Assembly (NCBI RefSeq): GCF_029227915.1
Contig: NC_079877.1
Location: 5,520,001-5,584,000, forward strand
DNA: 64,000 nt
Direction of reading: 5' to 3'
Source: Hydractinia symbiolongicarpus
Lineage: Eukaryota > Cnidaria > Hydrozoa > Anthoathecata > Hydractiniidae
The translations under genes were made by a program, and so were the position numbers. The notes beneath the pieces are model-generated. The model was not told where the DNA came from, searched no databases, and saw only the letters and a list, made by a program, of their open reading frames with translations. Positions 23,661-34,923 of this stretch are shown here, piece after piece; the first letter of the stretch is position 1, and every line of letters begins with the position of its first letter.

Positions 23661-26600
23661 AAACCCGCCATTTCCAGTAAATCCAGGTCTCGGCCCGTAT
23701 AGTCAAAAGTATACAAGGAAAGTACCCAGTGAGTAAGCTCATTTTCCTAACGAATTTTTAAATTATATTTTCACCACTAAAACGCATGAGACTTGTAGTT
23801 TTCAAAAATGTTTTCATTTTTGATGAGACGCTGAATAAAAGAAGTTTAATCGCCGGCAAACGAAAACCTGCGATTTTCCGTAAATCCCGGACTCGGCCCG
23901 TATAGTCAAAAGTATACAAAGAGAGTACCCAGGGTGTAAACTCACTTCCCGAACGATTTTTTAAATTATTTTTTCACCACTAAAACGCATGAGACTTGTA
24001 GTTTTCAAGAATGTTTTCATATTTGATGAGACGCTGAATAAAAGAAGTTTAATCGCCGGCAAACGAAAACCTGCGATTTTCCGTAAATCCCGGACTCGGC
24101 CCGTATAGTCAAAAGTATACAAAGAGAGTACCCAGGGTGTAAACTCACTTCCCGAACGATTTTTTAAATTATTTTTTCACCACTAAAACGTATGAGACTT
24201 GTAGTTTTCAAGAATGTTTTCATTTTTGATGAGACGCTGAATAAAAGAGGTTTAATCGCCGGCAAACGAAAACCTGCGATTTTTCGTAAATCCCGGACTC
24301 GGCCCGTATAGTCAAAAGTATACAAAGAGAGTATCCAGGGTGTAAACTCACTTCCCGAACGATTTTTTAAATTATTTTTTCACGACTAAAACGCATGAGA
24401 CTTGTAGTTTTCAAAAATGTTTTCATTTTTGATGAGACGCTGAATAAAAGAAGTTTAATCGCCTGCAAACGAAAACCTGCGATTTCCCGTAAATCCCGGA
24501 CTCCGCCCGTATAGTCAAAAGTATACAAAGAAAGTACCCAGGGAGTAAACTCATTTCCCAAACAATTTTTTAAATTATTATTTTACCACTAAAGCCCATG
24601 AGACTTGTAGTTTTTAAAAATGTTTTTATTTTTGATGAGACGCTGAATAAAAGAAGTTTAATCGCCGGCAAACGAAAACCCGCAATTTCCCGTAAATCCA
24701 GGTCTCGGCCCGTATAGTCAAAAGTATACAAGGAAAGTACCCAGTGAGTAAACTCATTTCCCTAACGAATTTTTAAATTATTTTTTCACCACTAAAACGC
24801 ATGAGACTTGTAGTTTTCAAAAATGTTTTCATTTTTGATGAGACGCTGAATAAAAGAAGTTTAATAGCCTGCAAACGAAAACCTGCGATTTCCCGTAAAT
24901 CCCGGACTCGGCCCGTATAGTCAAAAGTATACAAAGAAAGTACCCAGGGAGTAAACTCATTTCCCAAACGATTTTTTAAATTATTATTTCATCACTAAAG
25001 CCCATGAGACTTGTAGTTTTTAAAAATGTTTTCATTTTTGATGAGACGCTGAATAAAAGAAGTTTAATCGCCGGCAAACGAAAACCCGCGATTTCCCGTA
25101 AATCCCGGACTCGGCTCGTATAGTCAAAAGTATACAAGGAAAGTACCCAGTGAGTAAACTCATTTCCCGAACGAATTTTTAATTTATTTTTTCACCACTA
25201 AAACGCATAAGACTTGTAGTTTTCAGAAATGTTTTCATTTTTGATGAGACGCTTAATGAAAGTGGTTTAATCGCCGGCAAACGAAAACCTGCGATTTTTC
25301 GTAAATCCCGGACTCGGCCCGTATAGTCAAAAGTATACAAAGAGAGTATCCAGGGTGTAAACTCACTTCCCGAACGATTTTTTAAATTATTTTTTCACGA
25401 CTAAAACGCATGAGACTTGTAGTTTTCAAAAATGTTTTCATTTTTGATGAGACGCTGAATAAAAGAAGTTTAATCGCCTGCAAACGAAAACCTGCGATTT
25501 CCCGTAAATCCCGGACTCGGCCCGTATAGTCAAAAGTATACAAAGAAAGTACCCAGGGAGTAAACTCATTTCCCAAACGATTTTTTAAATTATTATTTCA
25601 TCACTAAAGCCCATGAGACTTGTAGTTTTTAAAAATGTTTTCATTTTTGATGAGACGCTGAATAAAAGAAGTTTAATCGCCGGCAAACGAAAACCCGCGA
25701 TTTCCCGTAAATCCCGGACTCGGCTCGTATAGTCAAAAGTATACAAGGAAAGTACCCAGTGAGTAAACTCATTTCCCGAACGAATTTTTAATTTATTTTT
25801 TCACCACTAAAACGCATGAGACTTGTAGTTTTCAGAAATGTTTTCATTTTTGATGAGACGCTTAATGAAAGTGGTTTAATCGCCGGCAAACGAAAACCCG
25901 CGATTTCCCGTAAATCCCGGACTCGGCCCGTATAGTCAAAAGTATACAAAGAAAGTACCCAGGGAGTAAACTCATTTCCCAAACGATTTTTTAAATTATT
26001 ATTTCACCACTAAAACGCATGAGACTTGTAGTTTTCAAAAATGTTTTCATTTTTGATGAGACGGTGAATAAAAGAAGTTTAATCGCCGGCAAACCGAAAC
26101 CCGCGATTTCCCGTAAATCCTGGAGTCGGCCCGTATAGTCAAAAGTATACAAGGAAAGTACCCAGTGAGTAAACTCATTTCCCGAACGAATTTTTAAATT
26201 ATTTTTTCACCACTAAAACGCATGAGACTTGTAGTTTTCAGAAATGTTTTCATTTTTGATGAGACGCTGAATAAAAGAAGTTTAATCGCCGGCAAACGAA
26301 AACCCGCAATTTGCCGTAAATCCCGGTCTCGGCCCGTATAGTCAAAAGTATACAAGGAAAGTACCCAGTGAGTAAACTCATTTCCCTAACGAATTTTTAA
26401 ATTATTTTTTCACCACAAAAACGCATGAGACTTGTAGTTTTCAAAAATGTTTTCATTTTTGATGAGACGCTGAATAAAAGAAGTGTAATCGCCGGCAAAC
26501 GAAAACCTGCGATTTTCCGTAAATCCCGGAATCGGCCCGTATAGTCAAAAGTATACAAAGAGAGTACCCAGTGAGTAAACTCACTTCCCGAACGATTTTT

Positions 26601-27420
26601 TAAATTATTTTTTACCACTAAAACGCATGAGACTTGTAGTTTTCAAAAATGTTTTCATTTTTGATGAGACACTGAATAACAGAAGTTTAATCGCCGGCAA
26701 ACGAAAACCTGCGATTTTCCGTAAATCCCGGACTCAGCCCATATAGTCAAAAGTATACAAAGAGAGTACCCAGGGTGTAAACTCACTTCCCGAACGATTT
26801 TTTAAATTATTTTTTTACTACTAAAACGCATGAGACTTGTAGTTTTTAAAAATGTTTTCATTTTTGATGAGACGCTGAATAAAAGAAGTTTAATTGCCGG
26901 CAAACGAAAACCCGCGATTTCCCGTAAATCCCGGACTCGGCTCGTATAGTCAAAAGTATACAAGGAAAGTACCCAGTGAGTAAACTCATTTCCCGAACGA
27001 ATTTTTAATTTATTTTTTCACCACTAAAACGCATGAGACTTGTAGTTTTCAAAAATGTTTTCATTTTTGATGAGACCCTGAATAAAAGAAGTTGAATCGC
27101 CTGCAAACGAAAACCTGCCATTTCCCGTAAATCCCGGACTCGGCCCGTATAGTCAAAAGTATACAAAGAAAGTACCCAGGGAGTAAACTCATTTCCCAAA
27201 CGATTTTTTAAATTATTATTTCACCACTAAAGCCCATGAGACTTGTAGTTTTTAAAAATGTTTTCATTTTTGATGAGACGCTGAATAAAAGAAGTTTAAT
27301 CGCCGGCAAACGAAAACCCGCGATTTCCCGTAAATCCCGGAGTCGGCCCGTATAGTCAAAAGTATACAAGGAAAGTACCCGGTGAGTAAACTCATTTCCC
27401 GAACGAATTTTTAAATTATT

Positions 27421-27437
27421 ATTTCACCACTAAAGCC
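27421..27437. other. Short class 1 patch inside another monomer (conversion-like)
   Basis: The corresponding monomer in block A (4,075-4,091, offset 23,346) reads as an ordinary CACCACTAAAACGC unit. Here three bases, at 27,421, 27,435 and 27,437, are all class 1 states (TTATTATTT and AAAGCCC). The rare neighbours ACCCGGTGAG on the left and CAGAATTG on the right are the same in both blocks. A short gene-conversion tract or a double exchange would explain this. Confidence 0.65.
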
Positions 27438-30400
27438 CATGAGACTTGTAGTTTTCAGAATTGTTTTCATTTTTGATGAGACGCTGAATAAAAGAAGTTT
27501 AATCGCCGGCAAACGAAAACCCGCAATTTCCCGTAAATCCCGGTCTCGGCCCGTATAGTCAAAAGTATACAAAGAAAGTACCCAGGGAGTAAACTCATTT
27601 CCCTAACGAGTTTTTAAATTATTTTTTCACCACGAAAACGCATGAGACTTGTAGTTTTCAAAAATGTTTTCATTTTTGATGAGAAGCTGAATAAAAGAAG
27701 TTTAATCGCCGGCAAACGAAAACTTGCGATTTTCCGTAAATCCCGGACTCGGCCCGTATAGTCAAAAGTATACAAAGAGAGTACCCAGGGTGTAAACTCA
27801 CTTCCCGAACGATTTTTTAAATTATTTTTTTACCACTAAATCGCATGAGACTTGTAGTTTTCAAAAATGTTTTCATTTTTGATGAGACGCTGAATAAAAG
27901 AAGTTTAATCGCCTGCAAACGAAAACCTGCGATTTCCCGTAAATCCCAGACTCGGCCCGTATAGTCAAAAGTATACAAAGAAAGTACCCAGGGAGTAACC
28001 TCATTTCCCAAACGATTTTTCAAACTATTATTTCACCACTAAAGCCCATGAGACTTGTAGTTTTTAAAAATATTTTCATTTTTGATGAGACGCTGAATAA
28101 AAGAAGTTTAATCGCCGGCAAACGAAAACCCGCGATTTCCCGTAAATCCCGGACTCGGCCCGTATAGTCAAATGTATACAAGGAAAGTACCCAGTGAGTA
28201 AACTCATTTTCCGAACGAATTTTTAATTTATTTTTTCACCACTAAAACGCATGAGACTTGTAGTTTTCAGAAATGTTTTCATTTTTGATGAGACGCTGAA
28301 TAAAAGAAGTTTAATCGCCGGCAAACGAAAACCTGCGATTTTCCGTAAATCCAAGACTCGGCCCGTATAGTCAAAAGTATACAAAGAGAGTACCCAGGGT
28401 GTAAACTCACTTCCCGAACGATTTTTTAAATTATTTTTTTACCACTAAAACGCATGAGACTTGTAGTTTTCAAATATGTTTTCATTTTTGATGAGACGCT
28501 GAATAAAAGAAGTTTAATCGCCTGCAAACAAAAACCTGCGATTTCCCGTAAATCCCAGACTCGGCCCGTATAGTCAAAAGTATACAAAGAAAGTACCCAG
28601 GGAGTAACCTCATTTCCCAAACGATTTTTCAAACTATTATTTCACCACTAAAGCCCATGAGACTTGTAGTTTTTAAAAATATTTTCATTTTTGATGAGAC
28701 GCTGAATAAAAGAAGTTTAATCGCCGGCAAACGAAAACCCGCGATTTCCCGTAAATCCCGGACTCGGCCCGTATAGTCAAATGTATACAAGGAAAGTACC
28801 CAGTGAGTAAACTCATTTTCCGAACGAATTTTTAATTTATTTTTTCACCACTAAAACGCATGAGACTTGTAGTTTTCAGAAATGTTTTCATTTTTGATGA
28901 GACGCTTAATGAAAGTGGTTTAATCGCCGGCAAACGAAAACCCGCGATTTCCCGTAAATCCCGGGCTTGGCCCGTATAGTCGAATGTATACAAAGAAAGT
29001 ACCCTGTGAGTAAACACATTTCCCAAACGAATTTTTAAATTATTTTTTCACCACTAAAACGCATGAGACTTGTAGTTTTCAAAAATGTTTTCATTTTTGA
29101 TGAGACGCTGAATAAAAGAAGTTTAATCGCCGGCAAACGAAAACCTGCGATTTCCCGTAAATCCTGGACTCGGCCCGTATAGTCAAAAGTATACAAAGAA
29201 AGTACCCAGGAAGTAAACTCATTTCCCAAACGATTTTTTAAATTATTTTTTCACCACTAAAACGCATGAGACTTGTAGTTTTCAAAAATGTTTTCATTTT
29301 TGATGAGACGCTGAATAAAAGAAGTTTAATCGCCTGCAAACGAAAACCTGCGATTTCCCGTAAATCCCGGGCTTGGCCCGTATAGTCGAATGTATACAAA
29401 GAAAGTACCCTGTGAGTAAACTCATTTCCCAAACGAATTTTTAAATTATTTTGTCACCACTAAAACGCATGAGACTTGTAGTTTTCAAAAATGTTTTCAT
29501 TTTTGATGAGACGCTGAATAAAAGAAGTTTAATCGCCGGCAAACGAAAACCTGCGATTTTCCGTAAATCCCGGACTCGGCCCGTATAGTCAAAAGTATAC
29601 AAAGAGAGTACCCAGGGTGTAAACTCACTTCCCGAACGATTTTTTAAATTATTTTTTCACCACTAAAACGCATGAGACTTGTAGTTTTCAAAAATGTTTT
29701 CATTTTTGATGAGACCCTGAATAAAAGAAGTTGAATCGCCTGCAAACGAAAACCTGCGATTTCCCGTAAATCCCGGACTCGGCCCGTATAGTCAAAAGTA
29801 TACAAAGAAAGTACCCAGGGAGTAAACTCATTTCCCAAACGATTTTTTAAATTATTATTTCACCACTAAAGCCCATGAGACTTGTAGTTTTTAAAAATGT
29901 TTTCATTTTTGATGAGACGCTGAATAAAAGAAGTTTAATCGCCGGCAAACGAAAACCCGCGATTTCCCGTAAATCCCGGAGTCGGCCCGTATAGTCAAAA
30001 GTATACAAGGAAAGTACCCAGTGAGTAAACTCATTTCCCGAACGAATTTTTAAATTATTTTTTCACCACTAAAACGCATGAGACTTGTAGTTTTCAGAAA
30101 TGTTTTCATTTTTGATGAGACGCTTAATGAAAGTGGTTTAATCGCCGGCAAACGAAAACCCGCGATTTCCCGTAAATCCCGGGCTTGGCCCGTATAGTCG
30201 AATGTATACAAAGAAAGTACCCTGTGAGTAAACACATTTCCCAAACGAATTTTTAAATTATTTTTTCACCACTAAAACGCATGAGACTTGTAGTTTTCAA
30301 AAATGTTTTCATTTTTGATGAGACGCTGAATAAAAGAAGTTTAATCGCCGGCAAACGAAAACCTGCGATTTCCCGTAAATCCTGGACTCGGCCCGTATAG

Positions 30401-31470
30401 TCAAAAGTATACAAAGAAAGTACCCAGGAAGTAAACTCATTTCCCAAACGATTTTTTAAATTATTTTTTCACCACTAAAACGCATGAGACTTGTAGTTTT
30501 CAAAAATGTTTTCATTTTTGATGAGACGCTGAATAAAAGAAGTTTAATCGCCTGCAAACGAAAACCTGCGATTTCCCGTAAATCCCGGGCTTGGCCCGTA
30601 TAGTCGAATGTATACAAAGAAAGTACCCTGTGAGTAAACTCATTTCCCAAACGAATTTTTAAATTATTTTGTCACCACTAAAACGCATGAGACTTGTAGT
30701 TTTCAAAAATGTTTTCATTTTTGATGAGACGCTGAATAAAAGAAGTTTAATCGCCGGCAAACGAAAACCTGCGATTTTCCGTAATTCCGGACTCGGCCCG
30801 TATAGTCAAAAGTATACAAAGAGAGTACCCAGTGAGTAAACTCACTTCCAGAACGATTTTTTAAATTATTTTTTTACCACTAAAACGCATGAGACTTGTA
30901 GTTTTCAAAAATGTTTTCATTTTTGATGAGACACTGAATAAAAAAAGGTTTAATCGCCGGCAAACGAAAACCTGCGATTTTCCGTAAATCCTGGACTCGG
31001 CCTGTATAGTCAAAAGTATACAAAGAGAGTACCCAGGGTGTAAACTCACTTCCCGAACGATTTTTTAAATTATTTTTTTACCACTAAAACGCATGAGACT
31101 TGTAGTTTTCAAAAATGTTTTCATTTTTGATGAGACGCTGAATAAAAGAAGTTTAATCGCCTGCAAACGAAAACCTGCGATTTCCCGTAAATCCCGGACT
31201 CGGCCCGTATAGTCAAAAGTATACAAAGAAAGTACCCAGGGAGTAAACTCATTTCCCAAACGATTTTTTTAATTATTATTTCATCACTAAAGCCCATGAG
31301 ACTTGTAGTTTTTAAAAATGTTTTCATTTTTGATGAGACGCTGAATAAAAGAAGTTTAATCGCCGGCAAACGAAAACCCGCGATTTCCCGTAAATCCCGG
31401 ACTCGGCTCGTATAGTCAAAAGTATACAAGGAAAGTACCCAGTGAGTAAACTCATTTCCCGAACGAATTT

Positions 31471-31674
31471 TTAATTTATTTTTTCATCACTAAAACGCAT
31501 GAGACTTGTAGTTTTCAGAAATGTTTTCATTTTTGATGAGACGCTGAATAAAAGAAGTTTAATCGCCGGCAAAAAAAAAACCCGCGATTTCCCGTAAATC
31601 CCGGACTCGGCTCGTATAGTCAAAAGTATACAAGGAAAGTACCCAGTGAGTAAACTCATTTCCCGAACGAATTT
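31471..31674. repeat. Hybrid 204-bp monomer produced by unequal exchange
   Basis: The left part matches the A10 monomer that follows it (A10 at 31,571-31,580). The right part, from CCCGCG at about 31,581, matches the class 1-like monomer that precedes it (GATTTCCCG, GGCTCGTATAG, CAAGGAAAG, AGTGAGTAAAC). The next unit, 31,675-31,878, is the normal A10 monomer. Block A has no such extra unit. The exchange point is confined to about 31,580-31,583, the tightest junction I found. Confidence 0.85.
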
Positions 31675-33502
31675 TTAATTTATTTTTTCATCACTAAAAC
31701 GCATGAGACTTGTAGTTTTCAGAAATGTTTTCATTTTTGATGAGACGCTGAATAAAAGAAGTTTAATCGCCGGCAAAAAAAAAACCTGCGATTTTCCGTA
31801 AATCCCGGACTCGGCCCGTATAGTCAAAAGTATACAAAGAGAGTACCCAGGGTGTAAACTCACTTCCCGAACGATTTTTTAAATTATTTTTTCACCACTA
31901 AAACGCATGAGACTTGTAGTTTTCAAAAATGTTTTCATTTTTGATGAGACCCTGAATAAAAGAAGTTGAATCGCCTGCAAACGAAAACCTGCGATTTCCC
32001 GTAAATCCCGGACTCGGCCCGTATAGTCAAAAGTATACAAAGAAAGTACCCAGGGAGTAAACTCATTTCCCAAACGATTTTTTAAATTATTATTTCACCA
32101 CTAAAGCCCATGAGACTTGTAGTTTTTAAAAATGTTTTCATTTTTGATGAGACGCTGAATAAAAGAAGTTTAATCGCCGGCAAACGAAAACCCGCGATTT
32201 CCCGTATATCCCGGAGTCGGCCCGTATAGTCAAAAGTATACAAGGAAAGTACCCGTTGAGTAAACTCATTTCCCGAACGAATTTTTAAATTATTTTTTTA
32301 CCACTAAAACGCATGAGATTTGTAGTTTTCAGAATTGTTTTCATTTTTGATGAGACGCTGAATAAAAGAAGTTTAATCGCCGGCAAACGAAAACGCGCAA
32401 TTTCCCGTAAATCCCGGTCTCGGCCCGTATAGTCAAAAGTATACAAAGAAAGTACCCAGGGAGTGAACTCATTTCCCTAACGAATTTTTAAATTATTTTT
32501 TCACCACGAAAACGCATAAGACTTGTAGTTTTCAAAAATGTTTTCATTTTTGATGAGACGCTGAATAAAAGAAGTTTAATCGCCGGCAAACGAAAACTTG
32601 CGATTTTCCGTAAATCCCGGACTCGGCCCGTATAGTCAAAAGTATACAAAGAGAGTACCCAGGGTGTAAACTCACTTCCCGAACGATTTTTTAAATTATT
32701 TTTTTACCACTAAAACGCATGAGACTTGTAGTTTTCAAAAATGTTTTCATTTTTGATGAGACGCTGAATAAAAGAAGTTTAATCGCCTGCAAACGAAAAC
32801 CTGCGATTTCCCGTAAATCCCAGACTCGGCCAGTATAGTCAAAAGTATACAAAGAAAGTACCCAGGGAGTAACCTCATTTCCCAAACGATTTTTCAAACT
32901 ATTATTTCACCACTAAAGCCCATGAGACTTGTAGTTTTTAAAAATATTTTCATTTTTGATGAGACGCTGAATAAAAGAAGTTTAATCGCCGGCAAACGAA
33001 AACCCGCGATTTCCCGTAAATCCCGGACTCGGCCTGTATAGTCAAATGTATACAAGGAAAGTACCCAGTGAGTAAACACATTTTCCGAACGAATTTTTAA
33101 TTTATTTTTTCACCACTAAAACGCATGAGACTTGTAGTTTTCAGAAATGTTTTCATTTTTGATGAGACGCTTAATGAAAGTGGTTTAATCGCCGGCAAAC
33201 GAAAACCCGCGATTTCCCGTAAATCCCGGGCTTGGCCCGTATAGTCAAATGTATACAAAGAAAGTACCCTGTGAGTAAACACATTTCCCAAACGAATTTT
33301 TAAATTATTTTTTCACCACTAAAACGCATGAGACTTGTAGTTTTCAAAAATGTTTTCATTTTTGATGAGACGCTGAATAAAAGAAGTTTAATCGCCGGCA
33401 AACGAAAACCTGCGATTTTCCGTAAATCCCGGACTCGGCCCGTATAGTCAAAAGTATACAAAGAGAGTATCCAGGGTGTAAACTCACTTCCCGAACGATT
33501 TT

Positions 33503-33705
33503 TTAAATTATTTTTTCACCACTAAAACGCATGAGACTTGTAGTTTTCAAAAATGTTTTCATTTTTGATGAGACGCTGAATAAAAGAAGTTTAATCGCCT
33601 GCAAACGAAAACCTGCGATTTCCCGTAAATCCCGGACTCGGCCCGTATAGTCAAAAGTATACAAAGAAAGTACCCAGGGAGTAAACTCATTTCCCAAACG
33701 ATTTT
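33503..33705. repeat. Monomer class 4 (CGCCTGC / AGGGAGTAAAC class)
   Basis: The diagnostic bases are CGCCTGCAAACG where most classes read CGCCGGCAAACG (which removes a GCCGGC palindrome), CCTGCGATTTCCCG, CAAAGAAAGTACCC and AGGGAGTAAACTCATTTCCC. This class most often leaves a long reading frame open on the minus strand. I treat that frame as non-coding, because its start is TTG and it repeats passively with the satellite. A class 1 monomer normally follows. Confidence 0.8.
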
Positions 33706-34111
33706 TTAAATTATTATTTCACCACTAAAGCCCATGAGACTTGTAGTTTTTTAAAATGTTTTCATTTTTGATGAGACGCTGAATAAAAGAAGTTTAATCG
33801 CCGGCAAACGAAAACCCGCGATTTCCCGTAAATCCCGGACTCGGCCCGTATAGTCAAAAGTATACAAGGAAAGTACCCAGTGAGTACACTCATTTCCCGA
33901 ACGAATTTTTAAATTATTTTTTCACCACTAAAACGCATGAGACTTGTAGTTTTCAGAAATGTTTTCATTTTTGATGAGACGCTTAATGAAATTTGTTTAA
34001 TCGCCGGCAAACGAAAACCCGCGATTTCCCGTAAATCCCGGGCTTGGCCCGTATAGTCGAATGTATACAAAGAAAGTACCCTGTGAGTAAATTCATTTCC
34101 AAAACGATTTT

Positions 34112-34314
34112 TTAAATTATCTTTTCACCACTAAAACGCTTGAGACTTGTAGTTTTCAAAAATGTTTTCATTTTTGATGAGACGCTAAATAAAAAAAGTT
34201 TAATCGCCGGCAAACGAAAACCCGCCATTTCCCGTAAATCCCGGTCTCGGCCCGTATAGTCAAAAGTATACAAGAAAAGTACCCAGTGAGTAAACTCATT
34301 TCCCTAACGAATTT
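34112..34314. repeat. Monomer class 5 (CGCTTGAGAC / GCTAAATAAA class)
   Basis: The diagnostic bases are TTATCTTTTCACC (or TATAGTATCTTTTC near 1, 20,720, 22,140 and 23,556), CGCTTGAGAC and GCTAAATAAA. The right half is either CCCGCCATTTCC with GGTCTCGG, or has been replaced. The GCTAAATAAA marker occurs twelve times, beginning at 78, 20,785, 22,206, 23,627, 34,184, 38,041, 42,507, 46,566, 48,798, 50,827, 59,562 and 61,591. It is a useful ruler: spacings of 1,421, 3,857, 2,232, 2,029 and 10,764 bp can be read directly from it. Confidence 0.85.
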
Positions 34315-34923
34315 TTAAATTATTTTTTCACCACTAAAACGCATGAGACTTGTAGTTTTCATAAATGTTTTCATTTTTGATGAGACACTGAATAAAAGAA
34401 GTTTAATCGCCGGCAAACGAAAACCTGCGATTTTCCGTAAATCCCGGACTCGGCCCGTATAGTCAAAAGTATACAAAGAGAGTACCCAGGGTGTAAACTC
34501 ACTTCCCGAACGATTTTTTAAATTATTTTTTCACCACTAAAACGCATGAGACTTGTAGTTTTCAAGAATGTTTTCATTTTTGATGAGACGCTGAATAAAA
34601 GAAGTTTAATCGCCGGCAAACGAAAACCTGTGACTTTCCGTAAATCCCGGTCTCGGCCCGTATAGTCAAAAGTATACAAGAAAAGTACCCAGTGAGTAAA
34701 CTCATTTCCCTAACGAATTTTTAAATTATTTTTTCACCACTAAAACGCATGAGACTTGTAGTTTTCATAAATGTTTTCATTTTTGATGAGACGCTGAATA
34801 AAAGAAGTTTAATCGCCGGCAAACGAAAACCTGCGATTTTCCGTAAATCCCGGACTCGGCCCGTATAGTCAAAAGTATACAAAGAGAGTACCCAGGGTGT
34901 AAACTCACTTCCCGAACGATTTT

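Larger units (their letters stand above)
23550..33510. repeat. Duplicated block A' (short version)
   Basis: It begins at the ATTTTTTATAG that also begins the window and follows block A with whole-monomer gaps: one monomer is missing near 26,900, the 1,421-bp duplication is absent, only one copy of the 5,482-bp unit is present, and four monomers (812 bp) are missing near 30,860. One extra monomer is present at 31,471. It has private changes, for example ATCCAAGACTC near 28,350 and the three-base patch at 27,421-27,437. At its right end the sequence runs into 33,503 and beyond without the 17,465 type of continuation. Confidence 0.85.
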
